A stretch of DNA of 25,516 nt, taken from contig CAZIVE010000034.1 in NCBI GenBank assembly GCA_964542435.1, positions 1-25,516 on the forward strand, given 5' to 3'. The position numbers were made by a program, and so were the translations under genes. This DNA comes from CAZIVE01 sp964542435 (GTDB taxonomy: Bacteria > Bacteroidota > Bacteroidia > Bacteroidales > Tannerellaceae). The notes beneath the pieces were generated by a model. The model searched no databases and was not told the origin of the DNA. It saw only the letters and a program-made list of their open reading frames with translations. Shown one piece after another: positions 8,126-14,833 of this stretch; position 1 is the stretch's first letter; every line of letters starts with the position of its first letter.

Positions 8126-8312
8126 TTGCCTATTCTTGTAACCTTTTTTCTTATCGCTGCGTCTTATAAGCAAACGATCAGTAAGAACTGAGACGCGAGC
8201 CATCGAAAAAAAAGAAGAATTCTTGTAACTTTGTTCAATTAGTTGTAACCGAATTTCGAAAACGTGCGTCATATTACTGAACAAAAGTATAAACAATTAA
8301 AAACATAAAGTT
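8126..8312. other. Intergenic region upstream of the sigma-factor operon
   Basis: I see no gene here. The only recognisable signal is a TAnnTTTG element at 8226-8233, listed separately. The rest is unremarkable AT-rich sequence. Confidence 0.5.
8226..8233 (+). promoter_or_regulatory. Predicted -7 element of the small-membrane-protein/sigma operon
   Basis: TAACTTTG matches TAnnTTTG. No TTG is found at the right distance upstream (the sequence there is A-rich), so the promoter could need an activator or an alternative sigma factor. The implied leader is about 70 bases. Confidence 0.45.
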
Positions 8313-8729
8313 ATGGATGGAAACATTATTCCCCTTATGGGTATTCTCTGTGCAGTAGGTTTGCCGCTTGTCCTCGCCATTGTCGCAACTTCCATGTCGA
8401 TAAAGTCGAAGCATGAAGAAAGGATGAAGCTGATTGAGAATGGAATGCCTTTGGATCAGCCGGAAGCACCCAGAAGAAATCCGAATCGGTTCTCGGCATT
8501 ACGTAACGGATTGGTGCTGATTGGATTCTCGATCGGTTTAATCATCGGACTTTGCATCATGCCTTACATTCCTGATGATAGTGATTTTGCAGACCTTGCT
8601 GTTCCTGCAGTCACGGTTTTATTTGGCGGAGTCGCTTATGTGATCTATTTCCTGGTAGCCCGTAAGCTTGAAGCGAAGGAAGCTGAAGCAGAGAAGAAAC
8701 TCGACGAACCTCGCAAGTTTGAGGTGTAG
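8313..8729 (+). CDS. Small membrane protein, DUF6249-like
   Basis: A 138-residue protein with an N-terminal membrane helix (about 5-27), a basic, Pro-rich cytoplasmic loop (30-62) containing KHEERMKLIENGMP, two further helices (about 64-84 and 92-114) and a charged, Lys/Glu-rich tail. The loop phrase ER-MKLIE-GM-P is typical of the DUF6249 proteins that Bacteroidota carry before an ECF sigma factor. Function is unknown. The sigma-factor ATG follows the stop codon by six bases, so the two are almost certainly co-transcribed; a sensor or modulator role is a guess. Confidence 0.75.
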   Translation: MDGNIIPLMGILCAVGLPLVLAIVATSMSIKSKHEERMKLIENGMPLDQPEAPRRNPNRFSALRNGLVLIGFSIGLIIGLCIMPYIPDDSDFADLAVPAVTVLFGGVAYVIYFLVARKLEAKEAEAEKKLDEPRKFEV

Positions 8730-8735
8730 TAGGTG

Positions 8736-9299
8736 ATGGAAGAAGAAAAGTGGATTCAACAGATTCTGGCAGGAGACGTGCAAAGCTTCTCCTGCTTCGT
8801 CGCGAAGTATGAGAAGATGGCCTACAACTTGGCTTATCGTATTCTCGGCAATCGCGAAGAAGCAGAAGAGGCTGTTCAGGATTCCTTCCTGAAAATGTAT
8901 CGTTCGCTTGCCGGCTTCCAAGGAAACAGCAAGTTTTCCACTTGGTTCTATCGAATTGTCTATCATACGGCCATATCTGCTCAACGTCAGCAAAATTATA
9001 CAACGGACATCGATGACGTTCCGGCTTCTGAAATCACGGAAGATGAAACAGATTCGGCAACGGCTATGCTTGAGAATAAAGATCGCCATGAACTGATAAC
9101 AAAAGCAATGGAAAAGATCCCTTCGGATGAAGCGCTTCTCTTGACATTGTATTATCTTGAAGAATCTTCTATCGAGGAGATACAACAAATCACAGGACTT
9201 TCGGGTTCTAATGTAAAGGTGAAGCTGTTCCGAGGAAGAAAGCATCTTTATGCAGAGATTGAACAGATGACTCACAAAGCAAAAATCGAAATGTTATGA
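8736..9299 (+). CDS. ECF-type RNA polymerase sigma factor
   Basis: A 187-residue sigma-70 family protein with only regions 2 and 4, the ECF layout. Region 2 covers about residues 18-85 (FSCFVAKYEKMAYNLAYRIL, then EEAVQDSFLKMYRSLAGF and KFSTWFYRIVYHTA); region 4 covers about 128-180 (IPSDEALLLTLYYLEESSIEEI, then a helix-turn-helix GLSGSNVKVKLFRGRKHL). I chose the ATG at 8736; an in-frame GTG at 8733 would add one residue. The stop overlaps the next start as ATGA (9296-9299), so it is coupled to a small membrane protein that is the natural candidate for its anti-sigma factor. The inducing signal cannot be deduced. Confidence 0.9.
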   Translation: MEEEKWIQQILAGDVQSFSCFVAKYEKMAYNLAYRILGNREEAEEAVQDSFLKMYRSLAGFQGNSKFSTWFYRIVYHTAISAQRQQNYTTDIDDVPASEITEDETDSATAMLENKDRHELITKAMEKIPSDEALLLTLYYLEESSIEEIQQITGLSGSNVKVKLFRGRKHLYAEIEQMTHKAKIEML

Positions 9300-9664
9300 A
9301 AACAGAAGAAGAATTAGATCAAATAACGCGTAACCTGATGAAGGATTCTTTAGAACAGCCTTCAAAGGAATTGAGCGGAAATATCATGCAGCTTATCTTC
9401 AAGGAAAAACAGAAGACAGCGTCTATCCATGTTTCACAGTCGCCCTCGGCTCTTGTTTTTATTGTCGGTTTTTGCGTGTATGTGCTCCTTATCATCGGCG
9501 CTCTCTTTCTCTTCAACCAATATGGAAGCGGATTGACAACGATAGCCACCAACAAATCTTATGTATACATGATTTTTGTCTTGGCCTCAGCCGGCTCTTT
9601 CTTCTTTTTCTTTACACAGCTCGACAATTGGTTGACTCTGAAAAGAAAACATCATACAGCTTGA
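9296..9664 (+). CDS. Small two-helix membrane protein, possible anti-sigma factor
   Basis: A 122-residue protein: a charged, helical N-terminal region (1-45) followed by two membrane helices (about 51-73 and 86-105) and a short basic tail. I do not recognise a family. Translational coupling to the sigma factor by a four-base overlap and the layout of soluble N-terminus plus membrane part resemble anti-sigma factors of Bacteroidota, but no zinc-binding or known anti-sigma motif is visible. It could equally be a structural target or accessory protein. It is the last gene before a strong terminator. Confidence 0.75.
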   Translation: MKTEEELDQITRNLMKDSLEQPSKELSGNIMQLIFKEKQKTASIHVSQSPSALVFIVGFCVYVLLIIGALFLFNQYGSGLTTIATNKSYVYMIFVLASAGSFFFFFTQLDNWLTLKRKHHTA

Positions 9665-9691
9665 ACTAAGTCTTTGCTCCCAGCTATAACT

Positions 9692-9722
9692 AAAGAAGGC
9701 GCGTCTCACGATGCGCCTTTCC
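9692..9722 (+). terminator. Intrinsic terminator of the sigma-factor operon
   Basis: A 10-bp stem (9696-9705 with 9710-9719; AAGGCGCGTC over TCAC to GATGCGCCTT, one G-U pair) is followed by a T-rich stretch. It lies 30 bases after the last gene of the operon. Confidence 0.85.
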
Positions 9723-10038
9723 CTTCATGAAGTTAATGATAAAATAAAAATGATGCAGACAATATAGTTGTATGTTTCGTTTATCTAATAGATGCAATTC
9801 CTTTGAGAAACGTTGCACGACATTGTAATAATTTTTTCCTTCAATGAAATAAAAAGTTTTAACCATGGTTGAAAAATGTTTTGACCGTGGTTAAAAATTA
9901 TTTTCTCAATAGTCTCAGAAAGTTTCAACCATGGTTAAAACATTTTCCTTCCTTAGATCGGCAACAAATTCACTGTTGTGAAAGATAATTTCCACGACAG
10001 GTAAAGAAAAAAAGGAAAGAGAAGATGGCAGAGATCGT
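9723..10038. other. Convergent intergenic region holding a palindrome array
   Basis: No gene is visible between the end of the sigma operon and the 3' end of lpxB. The region contains the phased AACCATGGTT array (9857-9944) and a small hairpin TTCAC-tgtt-GTGAA (9969-9982). No convincing terminator for the lpxB strand is seen. Confidence 0.6.
9857..9944. repeat. Phased array of AACCATGGTT palindromes, 22-bp period
   Basis: Three ten-base cores, AACCATGGTT (9861-9870), GACCGTGGTT (9883-9892) and AACCATGGTT (9927-9936), each flanked by T runs on the left and A runs on the right, start 22 and 44 bases apart. The slot between the second and third (9901-9922) also opens with TTTT and is a degraded unit. 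Each core is a dyad, and units 1 and 2 can pair with each other over about 18 bp with three G-U pairs. The 22-bp period puts every site on about the same face of the helix, as in multimeric protein-binding arrays. Function unknown. Confidence 0.8.
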
Positions 10039-11157
10039 TTATTTCTTCTTGATAGCTTCAAAGATCAGTTCAGCTGCACGTTTGGATGCGCCAGGCTTTC
10101 CTAACGTATGAATGATGTCGTCATAACCTTGAAGCATTTGGCCTTTGTAGTTTGAATCGGTGATGAGACGGCTCAGTTCGCGCTTGATGTTGAGAACCGT
10201 GAAACGTCCTCCGAACAATTCCTGAACCACTTCACGACCTGCGATCAGATTGACCAGTGAAATATAGGGCGCATGGAAGAAATGACGATAGACGAAATTC
10301 ACCAGATTGCCGCCCGGAAAATAGTAACATACGACCTGTGGAACTCTGAATAGTGCCGTTTCGAGTGTCGCCGTGCCGGATGTAACCAATGCAAAACTAC
10401 TTTCGTGAAGCAACGAGTAGGTCTGGTTGTAAACGATACGTATCTCTTTACCTTTGGTAAAGAGTGCATAATAATCGGGATCGATGGCGGGAGCACCGGC
10501 AATCACGGCTTGGTATTGTGGAAAAGCTTCGGCAACTTCCAACATCGCGGGAAGATTGTCCTTGATTTCCTGACGCCGACTTCCGGCCAGCAGTGCCAAA
10601 ACAGGCTTATCTTCTGCGATTACGTTTTCCTTAGGAAGAGCATGGAAAAATTCATCCACAGAGTCAACAGATGGATTTCCAACATAATCAACCTTGTAAT
10701 GGAGCTTGTCGAAAAAGGCAGGCTCAAAAGGCAGAATGCAGAACATGCGATCCACATATTTACGGAAAGCATGGATTCGGTATTGTTTCCAAGCCCAGAT
10801 CTTGGGAGATATATAATAATGTACAGGAATATGAAGCTGGGTCTTGACAAACTTCGCCATCTTCAGGTTAAATCCCGGATAATCGATTAGAATTACCACA
10901 TCGGGATGAAAGTCACGGACATCCTTTTGACATTCGCCCATTGTCCGCATGATAACACCCAAATGTTTGATGACCGGAATGATTCCCATGTAAGCCACTT
11001 CGCGGAAATGTTTCATCATCGATCCGCCAACACTTTTCATGAGGTCGCCGCCGATAAAACGGAACTCTGCTTCGGAATCCAGCCCTTTCAGCGCCTTCAT
11101 CAGATTGGAAGCGTGAAGATCGCCCGACGCTTCGCCGGCTATCAGATAATATTTCAT
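10039..11157 (-). CDS. lpxB: Lipid-A-disaccharide synthase
   Basis: LpxB (GT19) joins UDP-2,3-diacylglucosamine and lipid X to form the beta-1,6 disaccharide of lipid A at the cytoplasmic face of the inner membrane. The 372-residue product begins MKYYLIAGEASGDLHAS with the family motif GEASGD, continues with RFIGGDLMKSVGG, YISPKIWAWKQYR and LALLAGSRRQEI, and has the acceptor/nucleotide region SGTATLETAL and CYYFPGG near 257-280. Length fits the family. It lies 24 bases downstream of surE on the same strand, a pairing usual in Bacteroidota, and shares its transcript. Its presence confirms a Gram-negative outer membrane. Confidence 0.95.
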   Translation of the reverse strand: MKYYLIAGEASGDLHASNLMKALKGLDSEAEFRFIGGDLMKSVGGSMMKHFREVAYMGIIPVIKHLGVIMRTMGECQKDVRDFHPDVVILIDYPGFNLKMAKFVKTQLHIPVHYYISPKIWAWKQYRIHAFRKYVDRMFCILPFEPAFFDKLHYKVDYVGNPSVDSVDEFFHALPKENVIAEDKPVLALLAGSRRQEIKDNLPAMLEVAEAFPQYQAVIAGAPAIDPDYYALFTKGKEIRIVYNQTYSLLHESSFALVTSGTATLETALFRVPQVVCYYFPGGNLVNFVYRHFFHAPYISLVNLIAGREVVQELFGGRFTVLNIKRELSRLITDSNYKGQMLQGYDDIIHTLGKPGASKRAAELIFEAIKKK

Positions 11158-11181
11158 TCCTGTTGATGTTTTGTGTTCCTT

Positions 11182-11949
11182 CTATTCTCCCCAATCTTGC
11201 AGCTTATCCATCAGCTCATAGTCGGTGAGATCGATCTTGCATGGGACGAGCGAAGCATAACCTTCATGAAGCATATTCATGTCATTGTCCGGAAGAATCG
11301 GCTCGTCACTCTGAAAATGTCCCGTAAGCCAGAATACCGTTTTGCCTTGGCCGTCTTTCGACGTGACAAATTCCTCCACGAATCGACCCGCAGCTTGTCG
11401 GCAGATCTTCAATCCCTTCACTTTGGTCGTGATCGGAAGATTCAGATTGAGAAATACGCCGTGGGGCAAACCCTCTTTCAGAATCCGCTCGGCAATCTTT
11501 CGTCCGAGGCGGCAGGATTCGTCAAAGTCGGCATCGCTGTGATGGTCGAGCAGAGAAACGCCCAAAGATGGAACACCGAAGATGCATCCTTCCGCTACGG
11601 CGCCCATCGTTCCACTGTAATGAACGCAGATCGCCATGTTTCCGCCATGGTTGATTCCCGCTACTACCAAATCCGGTTTCCGATCGAGAACCGTATTGAT
11701 GGCCAATTTGATGCAGTCGGTCGGCGTTCCCGTGCAACTGCAGATCGTCATGGTATCGGATTTGTATAACTCTTCGTAACGGATCGGGTTCAGCGAAGTG
11801 ATGGCGCTTCCCATTCCGGATCTTGGTCCGTCAGGTGCCATGACAAAGATGTCGCCTAAGTCGTGCAAGGCAGTTGTCAGGCATCGAATGCCCTTTGCTT
11901 CCACGCCGTCGTCATTGGTAATCAGTATAAGAGGTCTTTGATTGTCCAT
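11182..11949 (-). CDS. surE: 5'/3'-nucleotidase SurE
   Basis: SurE is a cytoplasmic metal-dependent phosphatase that removes phosphate from nucleoside monophosphates, tied to stationary-phase survival. The 255-residue product has the metal-binding ITNDDG motif (Asp13, Asp14), the APDGPRSGMG loop and the VVAGINHGGN block carrying the metal-site Asn, and SGTMGAVAEG. The length is normal. The start at 11949 gives the conserved spacing to NDDG. The gene is complete, but the first 28 bases of its coding region appear a second time after the assembly gap (12077-12104); that copy is not a second gene. A predicted -7 element lies 20 bases upstream. Confidence 0.95.
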   Translation of the reverse strand: MDNQRPLILITNDDGVEAKGIRCLTTALHDLGDIFVMAPDGPRSGMGSAITSLNPIRYEELYKSDTMTICSCTGTPTDCIKLAINTVLDRKPDLVVAGINHGGNMAICVHYSGTMGAVAEGCIFGVPSLGVSLLDHHSDADFDESCRLGRKIAERILKEGLPHGVFLNLNLPITTKVKGLKICRQAAGRFVEEFVTSKDGQGKTVFWLTGHFQSDEPILPDNDMNMLHEGYASLVPCKIDLTDYELMDKLQDWGE

Positions 11950-11976
11950 ATTATCTATAAATTGGGAACAAAGATA
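11922..11976. repeat. 55-bp contig-end duplicate, left copy
   Basis: These 55 bases are identical to 12077-12131 on the other side of the run of N. The left copy contains the real start of surE and its upstream region. The exact 55-base identity looks like an unmerged k-mer overlap between contigs. Confidence 0.95.
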
Positions 11977-12076
11977 NNNNNNNNNNNNNNNNNNNNNNNN
12001 NNNNNNNNNNNNNNNNNNNNNNNNNNNNNNNNNNNNNNNNNNNNNNNNNNNNNNNNNNNNNNNNNNNNNNNNNNNN
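11977..12076. other. Assembly gap of 100 N
   Basis: Exactly 100 N, the usual placeholder for a scaffold join of unknown size. Because both flanks carry the same 55 bases, the true sequence probably runs straight from 11976 to 12132 with no missing DNA. Confidence 0.97.
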
Positions 12077-12131
12077 TCAGTATAAGAGGTCTTTGATTGT
12101 CCATATTATCTATAAATTGGGAACAAAGATA
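12077..12131. repeat. 55-bp contig-end duplicate, right copy
   Basis: An exact copy of 11922-11976. It carries the first codons of surE on the minus strand, so a gene caller may report a false truncated surE here. Confidence 0.95.
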
Positions 12132-12157
12132 GACAAAAAAGCCCACATGCATTCAAA
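12124..12157 (-). promoter_or_regulatory. Predicted promoter of surE-lpxB
   Basis: On the minus strand TATCTTTG (12131-12124, repeated at 11976-11969 in the duplicate) is a full match to TAnnTTTG. A TTTG at 12157-12154 could be the -33 element with a slightly long 22-base spacer; it lies within the loop and 3' arm of the terminator-like hairpin. With the gap removed the leader is about 12 to 15 bases. Confidence 0.55.
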
Positions 12158-12168
12158 TGCTCGTGGGC
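12134..12168 (-). terminator. Minus-strand intrinsic terminator between parA and surE
   Basis: GCCCAC (12141-12146) pairs with GTGGGC (12163-12168), with a second inner stem GCAT/ATGC and a short internal loop. On the minus strand T6 follows (A6 at 12135-12140), so it reads as a terminator for leftward transcription. No leftward gene lies upstream, only the parA control region. Confidence 0.7.
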
Positions 12169-12213
12169 ATAAGCCTTAGATAAAGGTTTTTAGGATATCT
12201 TTAACGCAAAGAG

Positions 12214-12244
12214 TTTGCTGATTCGGCGCAAAAGTGTAATTTTG
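12214..12244 (+). promoter_or_regulatory. Predicted promoter of the parAB operon
   Basis: TTTG (12214-12217), a 19-base spacer and TAATTTTG (12237-12244) match the Bacteroidota consensus completely; this is the best promoter in the window. The -7 element lies inside a dyad GCAAAA-N6-TTTTGC (12228-12245). The expected start near 12251 falls in the first of two TTATCAACAGAA repeats, and the leader is about 100 bases. Confidence 0.75.
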
Positions 12245-12248
12245 CAAG

Positions 12249-12280
12249 TTATCAACAGAAAAGGCGATTTATCAACAGAA
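12249..12280 (+). promoter_or_regulatory. Two TTATCAACAGAA direct repeats at the parA start site
   Basis: TTATCAACAGAA occurs at 12249-12260 and again at 12269-12280, 20 bases (about two helix turns) apart. The first nine bases differ from the DnaA box TTATCCACA at one position. Their place at the predicted transcription start suggests a regulatory binding site, possibly for DnaA. Confidence 0.6.
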
Positions 12281-12354
12281 GTGCCATTCTTTTGGATTCG
12301 TGCTGTTTTGTTTGTTTGATATTGTTTAGTTTTGCGCGACAAAGAAAGGAAAAT

Positions 12355-13131
12355 ATGGGAAAAATAATCGCTATGGCTAATCAGAAAGGTGGTGTAGGCA
12401 AGACAACTACAACCATCAATCTGGCCGCATCATTAGCGGCGCTTGAGAAGAAAGTACTGGTGGTTGATGCCGATCCACAGGCGAATGCGTCGTCGGGTTT
12501 AGGTATTGATATCCGACAGGTTAAGCTTTCGATATACGAATGTCTTGTGAATGGAGAGAATGCGCAGGGCGCTATCATGAAGAGCGTGGTAGAAGGTCTT
12601 GACATCATTCCGTCGCATATAGATTTGGTCGGTGCCGAGATTGAGATGCTCAACATGGACAATCGCGAGCAGATCATGAAGAGAGTGCTTGACCCGGTGA
12701 GATCGGGCTACGATTATATATTGATCGACTGTTCTCCATCATTGGGATTGATCACTGTCAATGCTTTGACAGCAGCCGATTCTGTTATGATTCCGGTACA
12801 ATGTGAATACTTCGCATTGGAAGGAATTAGTAAATTGTTGAATACGATCAAGATCATCAAGTCGAAGCTGAACACTTCACTCGAGATCGAGGGCTTCCTG
12901 CTGACGATGTACGATTCACGTCTGCGCCTGGCCAATCAGATCTATGAGGAGGTTAAGTCAGCGTTCCGCGAGTTGGTGTTCACAACCGTTATTCAGCGTA
13001 ATGTGAAATTGAGCGAGGCTTCCAGCTATGGAAAGCCTGTGCTGTTATATGATCCTGAATCGAAAGGTTCGATCAATCACATGCAGCTCGCTAAGGAATT
13101 GATTGAAAAGAATAAGTCATGGCAACAGTAA
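12355..13131 (+). CDS. parA: Chromosome-partitioning ATPase ParA (Soj type)
   Basis: ParA is the DNA-binding ATPase that moves ParB-parS complexes along the nucleoid. The 258-residue product has the deviant Walker A motif KGGVGKTT (11-18), VVDADPQANASSG (A' motif, about 43-55) and IDCSPSLGLITVNAL (Walker B region). There is no N-terminal helix-turn-helix extension, so it is the short chromosomal Soj type. I start it at the ATG at 12355; the upstream in-frame ATG at 12292 would add 21 Cys- and Phe-rich residues not expected in this family. The stop overlaps parB by 13 bases. A membrane-targeting MinD C-terminus is absent, which argues against MinD. Confidence 0.95.
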   Translation: MGKIIAMANQKGGVGKTTTTINLAASLAALEKKVLVVDADPQANASSGLGIDIRQVKLSIYECLVNGENAQGAIMKSVVEGLDIIPSHIDLVGAEIEMLNMDNREQIMKRVLDPVRSGYDYILIDCSPSLGLITVNALTAADSVMIPVQCEYFALEGISKLLNTIKIIKSKLNTSLEIEGFLLTMYDSRLRLANQIYEEVKSAFRELVFTTVIQRNVKLSEASSYGKPVLLYDPESKGSINHMQLAKELIEKNKSWQQ

Positions 13132-14006
13132 AACGTGCGGCTCTCGGCCGCGGATTAGAGGCTCTGATTTCGATGGACGACCTGAAAACGGCCGGTTCAT
13201 CTCAAATAAGCGAGATTGAGATTGGCAAGATTCAGCCCAATCCCAACCAGCCCCGTTCCGTCTTCGACGAGGAGGCGCTCAACGAACTTGCTGCTTCTAT
13301 ACGTGCTCTCGGAATCATTCAGCCCATCACGTTGAAGGAGGTTGGAACAGACAAATATCTGATCATCTCCGGCGAACGTCGCTGGCGTGCTTCGCAGATC
13401 GCAGGGCTCGAAAGAATCCCTGCCTATATTCGTACGGCTGCCGACGACAATGTCGTAGAGATGGCTCTGATTGAGAATATACAGCGTGAGGATCTTAATT
13501 CTATAGAGATTGCGTTGGCTTATCAGAAACTGATCGAGAATTATGAACTGACTCAGGAAAAGCTTAGTGAAAGAGTGGGAAAGAAGAGAGCGACGATAGC
13601 CAACTATCTTCGTCTTCTCAAATTGCCCGCAGAGATTCAGATGGGTCTCAAAGACCGTAAGATAGACATGGGACATGCACGTGCCCTGTTGGCTGTTGAC
13701 GATCCGAAGATCCAGCTCAAGCTTTATGAGAAGATATTATCCGAAGGACTTTCAGTGAGAAGTGTCGAGGAGCTGGCTCGTGATATTGTAGCGGGAGTTG
13801 CGCCGGATGACAAACCTCTCAGAAAGAAACATCATGTGATGCTGCCTGAGGAATATAATCAGTTGCGCGACCAACTCTCCGGTTTCTTCCAGACGAAAGT
13901 ACAGCTTACTTGTAATGACAAGGGCAAAGGTAAGATAACGATCCCATTTGCGTCAGAGGAGGAACTGGAAAAGGTGATGGCGTTGCTGGACAAACTTAAG
14001 GAATGA
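13119..14006 (+). CDS. parB: Chromosome-partitioning protein ParB
   Basis: ParB is the parS-binding CTPase clamp that loads and spreads around the origin. The 295-residue product begins with the typical N-terminal ALGRGLEALI box that contacts ParA, followed by the CTP-binding ParB/Srx domain (about 34-125) with PNPNQPR, GERRWRAS (85-92) and ENIQRED (119-125). A helix-turn-helix domain follows (about 130-215; LSERVGKKRATIANYLRLLKL), then a C-terminal dimerisation region. It overlaps parA by 13 bases and the following gene by four (ATGA), so the message is tightly coupled. I did not find a canonical TGTTTCACGTGAAACA parS site in the window. Confidence 0.95.
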   Translation: MATVKRAALGRGLEALISMDDLKTAGSSQISEIEIGKIQPNPNQPRSVFDEEALNELAASIRALGIIQPITLKEVGTDKYLIISGERRWRASQIAGLERIPAYIRTAADDNVVEMALIENIQREDLNSIEIALAYQKLIENYELTQEKLSERVGKKRATIANYLRLLKLPAEIQMGLKDRKIDMGHARALLAVDDPKIQLKLYEKILSEGLSVRSVEELARDIVAGVAPDDKPLRKKHHVMLPEEYNQLRDQLSGFFQTKVQLTCNDKGKGKITIPFASEEELEKVMALLDKLKE

Positions 14007-14824
14007 AAGGACGGATTATCGTTTCGCTGCTAGTGCTTTTGTGCGGTTATGCATCGATGAGTGCGCAGAAACCCGGTAAAGCCCTGCCTGCAATCACAGT
14101 GGAGGATTCATTGAAACAAGCTTCCGCTATTGATTCAGCCAAGTACCTTTGGCCAAAAGGACAGGCCAAGGTTTCTTTACCCGGTGGCGAATTGAGAATC
14201 CCGGCAGGAAAAGAATGGACGAACATCAAGCTCTCCAATACACCTGTCTTCCTTGCAGCTTCTACTTTCGGCGACTCTTTGATGCTGCCGAGAATGAAGC
14301 AATTTGCAACTCCTTTCAAACCGGATCCGCAAAGAGCGGTTTGGTATTCTCTTGTTCCCGGTTTGGGACAGATCTATAACCGGAAATATTGGAAACTGCC
14401 GATCGTCTATGGCGGACTGATGGCTTGTTATTATGCCGTGACTTGGAATAACAAGAACTACCGAGACTACTACAATGCCTATTTCGACATTATGTATGAC
14501 TCGGAGCATAGCGTTTCTGAGGAAAATTACGGAAGTTGGGTGAATTACGTGCCAGCCGGTACTACTGTTTCGAGTTATCTTAATAACACCAGCTTCCAAT
14601 CGGCATTGAAGAGGAAGAAAGATTACTTCCGGCGCTATCGCGATCTAAGTATTATGATCACGGTTGGCGTATATGCCATCTCTATCATCGATGCGTATGT
14701 AGATGCTCAATTGTTTGATTTCGATATCACGCCGGAGTTGTCCATGCATTGGTCTCCTGAAGTGATGCCGAAATCACGCTATCAACCAATGAGCTACGGC
14801 TTGAACTGTAGCTTTGTATTTTAA
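14003..14824 (+). CDS. DUF5683 membrane/envelope protein
   Basis: A 273-residue protein with an N-terminal signal peptide (MKGRIIVSLLVLLCGYASMSAQ), a variable linker (25-105), and a conserved C-terminal domain starting RAVWYSLVPGLGQIYNRKYWKLP, matching DUF5683, which follows parB in many Bacteroidota. The domain has two hydrophobic helices (about 127-148 and 213-233), the second followed by DAYVDAQLFDFD. Function is not established. Overlap with parB (ATGA at 14003-14006) and the transglycosylase start nine bases downstream suggest a link between chromosome segregation and envelope growth; that link is inference. Confidence 0.85.
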   Translation: MKGRIIVSLLVLLCGYASMSAQKPGKALPAITVEDSLKQASAIDSAKYLWPKGQAKVSLPGGELRIPAGKEWTNIKLSNTPVFLAASTFGDSLMLPRMKQFATPFKPDPQRAVWYSLVPGLGQIYNRKYWKLPIVYGGLMACYYAVTWNNKNYRDYYNAYFDIMYDSEHSVSEENYGSWVNYVPAGTTVSSYLNNTSFQSALKRKKDYFRRYRDLSIMITVGVYAISIIDAYVDAQLFDFDITPELSMHWSPEVMPKSRYQPMSYGLNCSFVF

Positions 14825-14833
14825 TTGGAAGTG

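Noticed and set aside
8126..8312. Riboswitch or structured leader upstream of the small membrane protein
   Set aside because: No conserved riboswitch core or paired regulatory hairpin could be found by eye.
9857..9944. Canonical parS sites
   Set aside because: The palindrome centre is CCATGG and does not match TGTTTCACGTGAAACA; I keep only a loose partition hypothesis.
9960..10038. Terminator for lpxB on the minus strand
   Set aside because: The only hairpin (TTCAC/GTGAA, 9969-9982) has five pairs and a poor T run, so support is too weak.
12077..12104. A second, truncated surE start after the N run
   Set aside because: It is part of the 55-base duplicated contig end, not an independent gene fragment.
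12132..12354. Origin of replication at the parA upstream region
   Set aside because: Only two near-DnaA boxes, no AT-rich unwinding element beyond normal, and no dnaA, dnaN or gidA neighbours.
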